From: a bacterium
GTDB taxonomy: Bacteria; Desulfobacterota; DSWW01
Length of the DNA stretch: 64,000 nt
Assembly: GCA_028277985.1 (NCBI GenBank)
Contig: JANQFG010000277.1
Span: 62,001 to 126,000 of the forward strand
Direction: 5' to 3'
This document shows positions 45,969 to 55,152 of the stretch, piece by piece (positions within the stretch are counted from its first letter, which is position 1; the number at the start of each line of letters is the position of its first letter). A program made the position numbers and the translations under genes. The notes beneath the pieces are model-generated. The model was not told the origin of the DNA, did no database searches, and saw nothing but the letters and a program-made list of their open reading frames with translations.

Positions 45969-46418
45969 TTAGTGGATCTCGATCTCCTTGACTTCCTTCT
46001 CCTTCTTCGCGTTTCTCGGGAGGGTGATTCGGAGGACACCGTCCTTCATTTCCGCTTTCACCTTCTCTTCCATCACGTCCTCGGGAAGGGCAAAGGACCG
46101 GGTGAAGCTTCCTCTGCGGGTCTCGATACTCCTCCAGCCTTCCTCCTCGTCCTGATCCCACTTCTCTTCCTTGTGCTCCGCATGCAGTTTCAACACACCG
46201 TCCACGATCTCAGCCTTCACCTCGTCCCTGCCGTACCCCGGGAACTCCCCTCGAACGAGGTAGTTATTCTCGTTCTCCTTGACATTGATCTTTGGCTCTT
46301 CCACCTTCAGATCACGGAAGTTCTCGAAGAAATCACCGAAGAAATCGTGGCTCCAGAGGCTGGGAAACGGATCTTCCCTGCGCCGCATGGCCCTGAATGG
46401 TCTGTATCGAACGAGCAT
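45969..46418 (-). CDS. Small heat shock protein (Hsp20/alpha-crystallin)
   Basis: 149 residues. The alpha-crystallin domain spans about 38-140: PKINVKENENNYLVRGEFPG, then SFTRSFALPEDV and GVLRITLPRN. The IxI-type tail is EIEIH. The N-terminus contains the usual FPSLWSHDFFGDFFENF aromatic stretch. It is an ATP-independent chaperone. GGAGGAGG precedes the ATG. Single gene between a terminator and the hotdog gene. Confidence 0.95.
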   Translation of the reverse strand: MLVRYRPFRAMRRREDPFPSLWSHDFFGDFFENFRDLKVEEPKINVKENENNYLVRGEFPGYGRDEVKAEIVDGVLKLHAEHKEEKWDQDEEEGWRSIETRRGSFTRSFALPEDVMEEKVKAEMKDGVLRITLPRNAKKEKEVKEIEIH

Positions 46419-46580
46419 GGTACTTTCCTCCTCCTATGAACTACATGTACATCGTTGTTGTCTTCGTGGCGCCACCCTTTCCGGCTTTCCTTTTCGGAAA
46501 AAGGGTAAGCACACTTCCGGAAGAGTCAAGTCCGTTTCGGATGAAGACCATCTGTTCAGCTACCACAGGTTACAGAGAAG

Positions 46581-47573
46581 TCACTCACCCGCGGGCCCGA
46601 ACCATCGGTCCATCCATTCGGCCGGCCTCAAGTGTTTCCTCATCTCCTGGGTCAGATCCGGCATGGCCAGCCACTGTCCGGTGGCCCGTATGATGGGGGG
46701 AAGATCCCCTTCGCCCATCGGAAGGATTCCTCCCTCGGCGAACCAGAACATCCGGTTCGGGTTCTTTCCTCTCGTGCCGGAACAGAGTCCGTAGCAGAGC
46801 ATCTTTTCGCTCCGGTCCACAGGCCGAAGAAAGTCCACGTCCAGCTTGACGGTCATGCCCCCGTGCCGCGCCTCGACGAATCCCCCCCATCCCATCGTTT
46901 CGTCCAGGATGGCTGCCAGGACCCCGGGATGAATCATCGCCTCATCGAGCTGGAACCGGGAGACCTCGTTCTGGTCGTCCGGGTCCAGGCCGATGGATGT
47001 GAAAACGATCTGCGTTCCCTTTGCTTCCAGGCAGTAAAATCGCCTGGTCAAGCCGGGGTGCTCCCGCTCGGAGCCGCACACGAAACAGTTCGTCGCGTAA
47101 GGCAGGGGCAGCACATTGTCTTTTGTGTCGGTGCCGATTGCTTCCATCGCCTCCGTGAGGTTGTCCAGATGCCGGGGCGCGGTTTCCTCCGACGCGGGGG
47201 GCGGACCCATCGTGGCAGAAAAAGAAGGTGCTTCTTCCCCGACCTTGGTGATCGCCGTGTGGATGGCCGTTCCTTCCTTCTGCGCTGTAATTCTCAACTC
47301 GTCACCCAACGAGACGGTGGGGCCTCCCCATCGGAAGGATGCGCGCACCGGGAATTGCCCAGGGGAGAAGAGGGTGCGATTCATCCCGTGGTGGGCGAGT
47401 TCCAGAACCAGAGACATGAGAATGCCGCCGTGGGGAACACCGAGCCATCCCTCATGGCGCTTGTCCAGGGTGAGGGTCACTTGCGCCCCGTCCGGCTCTC
47501 CTTCGATCGTCGTCGTAAGAAACCGAATTCCCTCCGTGTCGGAAGGTCTCTGCTGTCCTTCTTCATGTTCCAT
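46581..47573 (-). CDS. Double hotdog-fold thioesterase-like protein
   Basis: 330 residues. The first hotdog-like unit has WLGVPHGGILMSLVLELAHH (about 45-65). The second has the long helix HPGVLAAILDETMGWGGFVE (about 215-235), each followed by a strand pattern as in the PaaI/4HBT family. A CFVCGSERE segment sits between the two, typical of PaaI-like proteins with this arrangement. The expected substrate is an acyl-CoA; the catalytic Asp/Glu is probably in AAILDETMG. No operon partner. The same DNA read in the plus direction is open for 363 codons, which is a shadow. Confidence 0.8.
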   Translation of the reverse strand: MEHEEGQQRPSDTEGIRFLTTTIEGEPDGAQVTLTLDKRHEGWLGVPHGGILMSLVLELAHHGMNRTLFSPGQFPVRASFRWGGPTVSLGDELRITAQKEGTAIHTAITKVGEEAPSFSATMGPPPASEETAPRHLDNLTEAMEAIGTDTKDNVLPLPYATNCFVCGSEREHPGLTRRFYCLEAKGTQIVFTSIGLDPDDQNEVSRFQLDEAMIHPGVLAAILDETMGWGGFVEARHGGMTVKLDVDFLRPVDRSEKMLCYGLCSGTRGKNPNRMFWFAEGGILPMGEGDLPPIIRATGQWLAMPDLTQEMRKHLRPAEWMDRWFGPAGE

Positions 47574-47720
47574 GGGTCCGCTTCCTCTTTGTGGAAGGTG
47601 GTCTGTATTCGGGAAAGCTCCTGTTACGATGGCTTTGCTTTTTCCGGACGATTCATTAGACTACCATGTCGTACCAACAAGGGTGTTTTCGCGCCTTCGT
47701 CCCCAAAAGGAGTGAATCCA

Positions 47721-49403
47721 ATGGAAAGGATGGTGTCTGTCAGTCCGGAAGGGGAATCCTTTCCCCTGCCCAACGAGGAAGATTATTCCAGGGAATTCGA
47801 GAGGCTGCAAGCTCTCGCGGCCGAGCAACGAGAGAAAGGCAGAGAGATCGTCGTTGTGGTCGGCATCGGCTTTGTCGGGGCCGTGATGGCCGCTGTGGTG
47901 GCGGACGCCGAGGACGATACGGGCGAGCCGAACAAATTCGTTATCGGTATGCAGCGACCGAGCGTGCGAAGCTTCTGGAAGATACCGTTGATGAACCGGG
48001 GGGTGCCCCCGGTGACCTCGGAAGATCCACAGGTGGAAGTCTTGATCGGTCGGTGCGTGACCGAGAAGAAGACGCTTACAGCGACCTACACGTATGACGC
48101 GCTCCGGTTGGCCGACGTCGTCGTCGTGGACGTACAGTGCGACTACATCAAGGAGTCCCTGGGGGATGTGGAAGTCGGCAACGCGGACATGATCGAGCTG
48201 GAAAAGGCTTTCGAGGTGATCGGTGACAAGATCCCGGCCGAAGCCCTTGTCCTGATCGAGACGACGGTGGCGCCCGGCACGACAGAGCAGATTGCCTATC
48301 CGATCCTGCGCAAGGCGTTCCGCCGAAGGGGACTCGAGACGGAGCCGGTCCTGGCGCACAGCTACGAGAGGGTGATGCCGGGACGCGACTATGTCGACAG
48401 CGTTCGAAACTTCTGGAGGGTTTGCGCGGGCGTCAACGAGGTCTCGAAGCAGAGGGTCGAGTCGTTCCTGAAGGACGTTATCAACACGGAAGAGTATCCG
48501 ATGGTCGTCCTCGATCGACCCGTGGAGAGCGAGACGGCGAAGGTCGTGGAGAATTGCTTTCGAGCGACCATGCTGGCCTTTATGGACGAATGGTCGACCT
48601 TTGCGGAAAGAAACGGTGTCGACATCATCAAGGTGATCGAGGCGATCAAGGTGCGGCCCACACACAGCAACATTCTCTTTCCGGGGCCCGGGATCGGCGG
48701 CTATTGTCTTCCCAAGGATGGGGGGCTCGGCATCTGGGCCTACAAGAGCATCTTCGGCTTCGAGGATTCCCTGTTCAAGATCACCCCGATGGCCATCGAC
48801 GTGAACGACACGCGGGCCCTGCATGTTGCGCAGCTGGTGCGCGACGCGCTCCGCAACATGAATCGGCCCCTGGCAGCTGCCGACGTTCTCGTCCTGGGGG
48901 CATCCTACAGAGAGGATGTGGGTGACACGCGTTACAGCGGATCCGAGCTCGTCGTTCGGAAGCTCTCCGAGATGGGGGCGGAACCGCGAGTTCACGATCC
49001 GTACGTGGCGCACTGGTGGGAGTTCGAGAAGCAGGACGTATACCCGAGACCCGGCTACAGCTGGGCGAGGTTCTTCCGGAACCAGGAGAAGCTCGAGGAC
49101 CTGCGGGTCATTCAGGATCTCCCCGACGCCCTGCGGGACGTGGATGCCGTGGTCTTCGCGGTCCGTCACAGGCACTACCTGGAGCTCGAGCCGGACGACG
49201 TCGTGAAATGGGCCGGCGGGCCGATCGCGGTGATCGACTGCTTCGGGATCCTGGACGACGAGAAGATTCGGCGCTACTTCGAGCTGGATTGCGAGGTGAA
49301 GGGCCTCGGCAGGGGCCACATCAAGCGCATCAAGGACAGCGTTCGAGATGCGAAGTGGCAGTCCCTCCAAGTTCGTTCCGGTAACAACCCAGGGAGCGAG
49401 TAG
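47721..49403 (+). CDS. Nucleotide-sugar dehydrogenase (UDP-glucose/GDP-mannose DH family), extended
   Basis: 560 residues from MERMVSVSPEG; AGGAG lies 8 bases upstream. The family norm is about 430, and the extra length is at the N-terminus (about 40) and in inserts. The NAD site is VVVGIGFVGAVMAAVVAD at 45-62. Catalytic Cys is in GPGIGGYCLPKDGG. ETTVAPGTTEQI and VENCFRATMLAFMDEWSTF are also family features. It is distinct from the ugd-type enzyme at 31-33 kb. Substrate unknown; the C-terminal HIKRIK tail is unusual. Confidence 0.85.
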   Translation: MERMVSVSPEGESFPLPNEEDYSREFERLQALAAEQREKGREIVVVVGIGFVGAVMAAVVADAEDDTGEPNKFVIGMQRPSVRSFWKIPLMNRGVPPVTSEDPQVEVLIGRCVTEKKTLTATYTYDALRLADVVVVDVQCDYIKESLGDVEVGNADMIELEKAFEVIGDKIPAEALVLIETTVAPGTTEQIAYPILRKAFRRRGLETEPVLAHSYERVMPGRDYVDSVRNFWRVCAGVNEVSKQRVESFLKDVINTEEYPMVVLDRPVESETAKVVENCFRATMLAFMDEWSTFAERNGVDIIKVIEAIKVRPTHSNILFPGPGIGGYCLPKDGGLGIWAYKSIFGFEDSLFKITPMAIDVNDTRALHVAQLVRDALRNMNRPLAAADVLVLGASYREDVGDTRYSGSELVVRKLSEMGAEPRVHDPYVAHWWEFEKQDVYPRPGYSWARFFRNQEKLEDLRVIQDLPDALRDVDAVVFAVRHRHYLELEPDDVVKWAGGPIAVIDCFGILDDEKIRRYFELDCEVKGLGRGHIKRIKDSVRDAKWQSLQVRSGNNPGSE

Positions 49404-49675
49404 CCCATTTTTGTCACCGGCCGGCAGCTCGTCCGGACTCCGGCCGGCGCCCGGAAGGTCGGTTCCGGCCCTCCCCTTTCTGCATGATTTTCAATATTTA
49501 TTAGGGGGTTAGGCTCGACCTCCCTCTTTCCTCCCGGATTTCCTTTCCTGCCTGCGGATGAAGAATCCCCCTTGGTCCGATTCTTGCTGTTTCCTCATGC
49601 CGGACAACGAATTCCCGTTCCTCTGCACGGATTGGCAGGGGATCATCACTCGGTTGTGTGAGGAGGTATCAGACC

Positions 49676-50587
49676 ATGAAAGGAACTGTCGTGAGGAAAC
49701 CTTTTTCAGCAATCTCCGGATTGCTCCTTTGCCTGGCCCTGGCGCTCGGCCCGGTCGGCTGCCAGGATGCGATCTGGGTCTTGCCGGAGAACGGATCGGT
49801 CAAACAGGGGCCCTTTGACGTGGAGGTCTACTGGTCGTCGGAAATGGTGGCTTCCACGCTCCAGGTTTCGATGAACCAGGTCGAGATTACCCCCAATCTG
49901 TCTCCCGCCTCCAGCGTGAGCATCACTCCGGATGTTGAAATCGCAGGGGTGATGGGGATGTGGATTCATCCGTTCCCGGGCAGGCAAGTGCTCACCGCGC
50001 AGATGCTGGACACATACGGATTGCCGCACGGGGTTACGTCGATCTTCACGTCGACTTCGACCGCCCCTCGTCAGGACTTCGAGGGGGGGCTCATGGTGTT
50101 CGAGTGTTTGAACAGCTTCGTCAACTCCCCCATACAGATTCCGGGTATCGACCTGGATCTCGGCTTCTCCGAGGGGATCTGCATGATGATGCCGATCAGC
50201 GGTCTGTTCCCGTCCGGGGATTCCGCCTTCCCGGTCGTTTCCGATCCTCTTCCAGTGCTGTACGGCCTCTTCCCGAAATCGGTGACCTACGACGTGGACG
50301 CTTCGATTCCGAACGGGATTTCCGTCTCGCCTGTCGAGGTGGGTCTCTCCTTGGATTTCGATCCTGCAGACCCCACCCAGGAGGGGAATGTCTGTGAAGC
50401 CTCCTTCGTGATGGCAGGGACGATTCTGCCGGTTGACCCGGCTATTTCCGGTCTCTTTCACGCGGGCATGGTCCAGACCTTGAGGGAAGTGTCCCTTTCC
50501 CTCGTCTCGGAAGGTGAGTGCGTGAACCTGTTCACCTCCCCGGCGGATGTGGATGTCATGACCTTCAACTACGCTGCCAGGAAATAG
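49676..50587 (+). CDS. Hypothetical exported protein, probably a lipoprotein
   Basis: 303 residues from the ATG at MKGTVVRKPFSAISG; AGGAGG lies 9 bases upstream. A hydrophobic signal peptide ends LGPVGCQ, a lipoprotein-type cysteine with a non-ideal -3 residue. The rest is beta-rich without recognised domains; it carries paired cysteines (FECLNSF, EGICMMM, NVCEASF, EGECVNL). Likely periplasmic or surface. No neighbour suggests a role. Confidence 0.7.
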   Translation: MKGTVVRKPFSAISGLLLCLALALGPVGCQDAIWVLPENGSVKQGPFDVEVYWSSEMVASTLQVSMNQVEITPNLSPASSVSITPDVEIAGVMGMWIHPFPGRQVLTAQMLDTYGLPHGVTSIFTSTSTAPRQDFEGGLMVFECLNSFVNSPIQIPGIDLDLGFSEGICMMMPISGLFPSGDSAFPVVSDPLPVLYGLFPKSVTYDVDASIPNGISVSPVEVGLSLDFDPADPTQEGNVCEASFVMAGTILPVDPAISGLFHAGMVQTLREVSLSLVSEGECVNLFTSPADVDVMTFNYAARK

Positions 50588-51063
50588 TACGCCCAACAGC
50601 CCGACCCCCCTCGGGGACAGCCGCCTGTGCAGGAACCAGGCCGCTGTCCCCGATTTGCGTTCAGGGGTCAGGGAACAGGGATCAGTTGTCAGCCCCCACT
50701 CCCCCTCCTCATTCTCCCGACCGCCAGATGCGTCGGCAAGAAGCCCTCTCGCGCCCACGAACGAAATCCTCTCGCTTCAGGTTGGGCGCAGACACAAGGC
50801 AGGGTTTTTCGGGCAAGACATCCTACCGCCAAACCATGGCTGCAATCGATCGCCCACAAACCCCAGAGTTCTCCTGACCTCTGACCCCCGACCCCTGACC
50901 CCTTTCTCCGCGTCTTCGCTTTCGGCGGCGATCTGTTGTGTTTCTTCTGTCCCACCGACTATGATGGGCACTGTCCGGCCGTTCGGGACCGATACGGGAA
51001 GGCATTGCATAAACCTCTCGGCATTGTTCATGAAATGTTCGGACTAGTGCGCGGAGGATTTGT
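50588..51063. other. Repeat-bearing intergenic region
   Basis: 476 bases without a credible gene. It contains an 11-bp inverted repeat TCGGGGACAGC/GCTGTCCCCGA (50611-50621, 50643-50653), two TGACCCC-type arrays in opposite orientation (50661-50686 and 50875-50902), and a GGAGG ribosome site before the next gene. The short ORFs here are unlike real genes. Confidence 0.6.
50611..50653. repeat. GGGGACAG inverted repeat
   Basis: TCGGGGACAGC and GCTGTCCCCGA form 11 perfect pairs around a 21-base loop, directly after the lipoprotein gene. Same core as the dyads near 45.8 and 62.5 kb. Confidence 0.65.
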
Positions 51064-53412
51064 ATGAGCTGCGTTGCCATGGTGCTGGCCATGGTGGTGA
51101 TGGGGGTCATCTTTCTCGTTTCCCAGGTGCTGATTCTTCGCGAATTCCTGCTGGCCTTTCATGGAAACGAATTCGTCATCGGCATCGTTCTGGGTAACTG
51201 GCTCCTGCTCGAGGCCCTGGGCAGTTGGGTGTCAGGGCGGAGAGCAGATTCTTCCAAAGACCCGCTCGGTGCCTTCGCCAGGATTCAGACGGCGCTCTCC
51301 CTGTTGCTCCCCCTCACCCTGCTGCTGATTCGAGCGAATCGGTTCTTCCTGGGAAAGTCCCCCTGGGAGGTCGTGAGCTACCTCGAGATCTGGGGAGGGT
51401 CTCTTGCCGTTCTCGGGCCGCTCGGGGTTCTCAATGGCGCGGCCTTCGCCTATGGCTGCCGACTCATGGCGACCCGGGATCAGGCTGGGCGGTACGCGTC
51501 CGGAAGGGTGTACGCATTGGAGTCGCTGGGAGCCTTCCTGGGGGGGCTCGCCTTCAGCTTTCTTCTCGTGGGCCGTGTCCATTCCATCAAGATTGCGCTG
51601 CTTCTCGGTGCGGTGAGCATGGGCGTCCTTCTGCTCCTCATTCGGACCGGAGGGCGGGGAGGGGACTCGCCCGGAACAGAAGACCGGACCGCTCGCGTTC
51701 ACCCCCTGCACCAAGCCGTGTGTCTGTTGTTGACGGTTGTCTTCGTCGTCGGGGCGGTCTCTCCGCTGGGCGACCGACTCCACCTGCGGGTCATGAAACT
51801 GCGATGGAGCCCGCTGGAGATGCTGGAAAGCGACGACTCCATTTATGGCAACGTGGCAGTGCTCCGACTCGATGAGCAGCGTATGGTCTACCAGAACGGG
51901 ATCCCCTCCATCACGTTTCCCTATCCTGACCAGGCTGCCCTGGAGACCCTGGTTCACATACCCCTCCTGGCTCATCCGGATCCGAAGAGAGTTCTGCTGG
52001 TGGGGGGCGGAGTGGGAGGAGCGCTTGCCGAAGCGCAGAAGCATCCACTGGAAGCCCTGTACTACACCGAAATGGATCCCCTGCTCATCCGGATGGTAGA
52101 GAAGCATGCCACGCCGCCCGTGCTGAGCGAGTTGAATGATTCCCGCACGCGGATTCTGCTCGAGGACGGGAGGTCTTTTCTCCGCAGGACCGACAGGAAG
52201 GTGGATTCGGTGATCCTCCATATGCCGGATCCGGGGACGCTCCAGATGAACCGGTTCTTCACGGAAGAGTTCTTTCGCCTTGTCCGCAAGGTCCTCAGGC
52301 CGGGGGGGCTCCTTGCGCTCTCGATGCCCGGCTCGTCCTCCTATCTGAGCGAGGAAATCCTCCGGCTGAATCGGTGTGTTCGAGACACCCTGGACAGAGT
52401 CTTTCCGCACGTAAGGGCCCTGCCCGGCGACCGGGTCCTGTTTCTTGCATCCAGGGACGTGCCTGTCGCTTCCCTGACGCCGGCACTTCTTGCCGACAGG
52501 CTCGATGAGAGAGGAGTCGAGACGTCCGTGGTAAGGCCCTACTATCTGGCTTATCTGATGGATCCATGGCAGGGCAGATGGCTGCGCACCGGCCTGGAGA
52601 GTGCAACAGGGACTCGAACGAACCGTGACCTGACGGCGTCCCTGCTCTACTACATGCTCGCGTACCGAAACGCAGAGGTACAGCCGGGTCTCCGTGGGGT
52701 CTTCCCTTTGGTCGAGAAGTTTCGGTTCGTGTTGCTGCTGACCGCCCTGATGGCCATGACCCTGCCTTTTGCCCTCTTCAGGGGCGGAGGCGGCAGCGAC
52801 GGCACCCGGTCACTCTACTATGCGGTGTTCAGCACAGGGTTTGTGGGGATGGCCGTCGAGATGACCGTCCTTCTCGCCTTTCAATCCATCTACGGGTATC
52901 TCTATGAGTGGATCGGACTCTTGATCGCCTCCTTCATGGCGGGCCTTGCCTCGGGCGCGTTTCTCCTGACAAGGATGATGTCAAGGGTCCGCAGGGGAGT
53001 CCGACTCCTCTTACGGTTAGAGGGCCTGCACCTCGCTTTCGTGCTGGCTGCAGCCTGGGGGATCGTAGCCTTGCACCGCCTGGTTCTCGGGAACACGGTC
53101 GTGATGGATACACCGAAGCTTGTTCTTCTTGGCATCAACCTGGTGGCCGGGGTCTTGGTGGGTGCGGAGTTTCCCCTTGCGAATCGCGAAGCAGTGGTTC
53201 GAACCGGGAGGGGCAGCGCCGTCGTGGGAGGAAAGCTCTACGCACTGGATCTTGCGGGGGCCTGGCTTGGTGCCCTGCTGGTCAGCGTGATGCTCGTTCC
53301 GTTGATCGGTATCCGAAACACCCTGCTCTTTGCGGCCGCTCTCAAGGCCTGGAGCCTGTTCTTCCTTTACCGTGACCGCATCCGGATAGGAAGCGTGGGG
53401 CCTGATCCCTGA
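51064..53412 (+). CDS. Polytopic membrane protein with central spermidine-synthase-like methyltransferase-fold domain
   Basis: 782 residues. The N-terminal membrane block spans about 1-250 with seven or so helices (VFLVSQ-like start GVIFLVSQVLILREFLLAF). The central soluble Rossmann domain at 260-510 resembles spermidine synthase: DDSIYGNVAVLR, VLLVGGGVGGALAEAQKHP, YYTEMDPLLIRMVEKH and ILLEDGRSFLRR. The C-terminal membrane block spans 555-780. The domain order is TM-enzyme-TM, as in bacterial fused spermidine-synthase-like membrane proteins of unknown substrate. The GGGVGG loop lacks some polyamine-site acids, so true polyamine synthesis is doubtful. The last residues (GPDP) are encoded by a TGATCCC repeat. 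Confidence 0.85.
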   Translation: MSCVAMVLAMVVMGVIFLVSQVLILREFLLAFHGNEFVIGIVLGNWLLLEALGSWVSGRRADSSKDPLGAFARIQTALSLLLPLTLLLIRANRFFLGKSPWEVVSYLEIWGGSLAVLGPLGVLNGAAFAYGCRLMATRDQAGRYASGRVYALESLGAFLGGLAFSFLLVGRVHSIKIALLLGAVSMGVLLLLIRTGGRGGDSPGTEDRTARVHPLHQAVCLLLTVVFVVGAVSPLGDRLHLRVMKLRWSPLEMLESDDSIYGNVAVLRLDEQRMVYQNGIPSITFPYPDQAALETLVHIPLLAHPDPKRVLLVGGGVGGALAEAQKHPLEALYYTEMDPLLIRMVEKHATPPVLSELNDSRTRILLEDGRSFLRRTDRKVDSVILHMPDPGTLQMNRFFTEEFFRLVRKVLRPGGLLALSMPGSSSYLSEEILRLNRCVRDTLDRVFPHVRALPGDRVLFLASRDVPVASLTPALLADRLDERGVETSVVRPYYLAYLMDPWQGRWLRTGLESATGTRTNRDLTASLLYYMLAYRNAEVQPGLRGVFPLVEKFRFVLLLTALMAMTLPFALFRGGGGSDGTRSLYYAVFSTGFVGMAVEMTVLLAFQSIYGYLYEWIGLLIASFMAGLASGAFLLTRMMSRVRRGVRLLLRLEGLHLAFVLAAAWGIVALHRLVLGNTVVMDTPKLVLLGINLVAGVLVGAEFPLANREAVVRTGRGSAVVGGKLYALDLAGAWLGALLVSVMLVPLIGIRNTLLFAAALKAWSLFFLYRDRIRIGSVGPDP

Positions 53413-53431
53413 CCCCCGATCCCTGATCCCC
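53401..53431. repeat. TGACCCC-type degenerate repeat overlapping a stop codon
   Basis: CCTGATCCC TGACCCCC GATCCC TGATCCCC supplies the last codons and TGA of the membrane protein gene, and continues into a short CCCCG/CGGGG hairpin before the convergent methyltransferase gene. Confidence 0.6.
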
Positions 53432-53444
53432 GGCTGAGGCGGGG

Positions 53445-54089
53445 TCAAGGGGGGATTCTTATCCAGGCAATCTGGAGCACGTAGTCGTCCGGCACGATGG
53501 TGAACGATTCCAGTTCCATCCCGGCGTCCTTCTCCACGAGGATTCTCAATGCGGCCTCCCACGTGGGAAAGCTTTCAACCGATAGCTCTTCCCCGACGGC
53601 AGTGGTGTAGCACATCCGGCTGTCTTCCGGATAGCGATCGGCCGGAAGGTTGGCGCGACGCCAGCACGCCATGCCCATCGTGGCCCCGGGTGACAGCACA
53701 CGGAAGAGCTCCTGAATCCATTCCCCAGGGCTCTGAATGTGATCGATCAGCAACCCGCACCAGAGAAAGTCGAAGCATCCGTCCCGAAAGGGAAGCGTGC
53801 GAGCGTCGAGGCAGGTTGCCGCACCGCCCCGGGTCTCCTTGATATGCAGAAGCATGTCGAAGACGAGATCCGCGGCAACCATGAGGGGTGCGGACCCGAC
53901 CCGGACGACCGGTTCGGGCCCACATCCAAGATCGAGCACCCTGCGGGGTTTCGCTTCCCTGATGCGGCGAGCCACGACCCGTGTCTGGACGGACAGGCCC
54001 TCGGCCGTGATCGGATGATGCTGCGGATCCGCGTATTCGCCCCACACCTTCTCATAGAAGTCTTGTACGGAAAGGGTCTTAGGCTCCAT
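53445..54089 (-). CDS. Class I SAM-dependent methyltransferase
   Basis: 214 residues. SAM-binding motif I is RRVLDLGCGPEPVVRVG (about 50-65); motif II is VAADLVFDML, followed by LPFRDGCFDFLWCGLLIDHI. This is the Methyltransf_11/UbiE-like pattern. Substrate unknown. It is convergent with the preceding gene, only 32 bases apart. Confidence 0.85.
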   Translation of the reverse strand: MEPKTLSVQDFYEKVWGEYADPQHHPITAEGLSVQTRVVARRIREAKPRRVLDLGCGPEPVVRVGSAPLMVAADLVFDMLLHIKETRGGAATCLDARTLPFRDGCFDFLWCGLLIDHIQSPGEWIQELFRVLSPGATMGMACWRRANLPADRYPEDSRMCYTTAVGEELSVESFPTWEAALRILVEKDAGMELESFTIVPDDYVLQIAWIRIPP

Positions 54090-54417
54090 GTTGTGGATGT
54101 CCCCGAAGCGCTGGCGGGAGGTTGATCACAATGGGACCATAGTAGACGAGCCCGGAATGGCAAGACAAGCAGCCTTTGTCTCTCGAATGTGTCGGCCTGA
54201 AGGAACGCAGCGAGGAGGTGTCGGAAGCCTGTCTGCGGCGAGGCACGGAAACAGTGCGTAACTGGCAGTAACAGAAGCGTTTTTTGACTTTTCTCCGGTT
54301 TGCTGTTAGGATACGACCCCGGCGCCACAGAATGACGGCCTTTCACTGGGGCGAAGGCGAATCACTTAAGCCAGGCTCCATGAAACGTATGAGACGCAAA
54401 ACCGAATGGGAGGCACG
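54090..54417. other. Divergent intergenic region with promoter of the cytochrome operon
   Basis: 328 bases. The right part holds the promoter and ribosome site of the NarI-like gene. GTAAC occurs twice just upstream of the -35 (54258-54274) and might be an activator site. No promoter for the leftward methyltransferase is clear. Confidence 0.5.
54284..54312 (+). promoter_or_regulatory. Sigma-70 promoter of the cytochrome b/cytochrome c3/PfkB operon
   Basis: TTGACT (54284-54289), 17-base spacer, TAGGAT (54307-54312). Leader of about 100 bases. Confidence 0.6.
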
Positions 54418-55071
54418 ATGGATCTCTATGAACTGGCCAGGGGGCCGCTGGCATGGGTCGCTCTCCTTGTCTTTGCCTTGGGAAGCCTCTATCGGCTGGT
54501 GGCCGCGTTGATCGCCTCAGGGGGGAGCCGGGGGCCGGGCAAAGATTCGTACACGGGGAAAAGGATTCAATCCATCCTTCAGGGGCTCATTCCTTTTGGG
54601 ACGGTGATCTCGAGAAAGAACCCCGTCCTGACGGTTGTGACTTTCGTATTCCACGTTTGCCTGATCGTGACTCCGATCGTCCTTCTTGCCCATGCTGTGC
54701 TCTGGTACGAATCCTGGAAAATCCATCTCTGGAGTCCGCCCGAGAGCGTGACCGACATGATGACCGTCCTGGTCCTTCTGGCCTGTGTCTTCTTTCTGAT
54801 CCGCAGGCTCACGGTGACGGAGGTGAAGAGTGTGACCGGGCCGTCGGATGTTCTGCTGCTGGCCCTGATTGCCCTGACCTTTCTCACCGGGTTTCTCGCT
54901 TATCATCAGTGGGGTCCTTACAGAACGTTACTCATTGCTCACATGCTTTCCGGCGAGCTCGTGCTGATCGCGATTCCATTCACCCGGTTGAGTCACATGT
55001 TGCTGTTCGCATTCACCCGGGCTCATGTGGGATCTGAATTCGGCCATGTCATCACGTCGAAGGACTTGTGA
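54418..55071 (+). CDS. NarI/TmcC-like membrane cytochrome b subunit
   Basis: 217 residues with about five transmembrane helices. His residues that could bind heme b lie in VFHVCLIV, LLAHAVLWYESW, AYHQWGPYRTLLIAHMLSGEL and RLSHMLLF, the layout of nitrate reductase gamma-like (NarI/DsrM) quinone-reactive subunits. GGGAGG precedes the ATG at MDLYELARGP; a 4-codon longer form exists. The next gene, a cytochrome c3, would exchange electrons with it on the periplasmic side, as in the Tmc complex of sulfate reducers. That parallel is inference. Confidence 0.8.
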   Translation: MDLYELARGPLAWVALLVFALGSLYRLVAALIASGGSRGPGKDSYTGKRIQSILQGLIPFGTVISRKNPVLTVVTFVFHVCLIVTPIVLLAHAVLWYESWKIHLWSPPESVTDMMTVLVLLACVFFLIRRLTVTEVKSVTGPSDVLLLALIALTFLTGFLAYHQWGPYRTLLIAHMLSGELVLIAIPFTRLSHMLLFAFTRAHVGSEFGHVITSKDL

Positions 55072-55152
55072 CATTCGTGTCCGCAGGATGCGGCACGATA
55101 AATGGACTTCTTCCCTTATTACGGAATAGAGCACAGAACAGTGGGGTGGGCG

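Noticed and set aside
46632-47720. 363-codon N-terminal extension of the nucleotide-sugar dehydrogenase frame
   Set aside because: It is the antisense of the double hotdog gene; AGGAG fits the ATG at 47721.
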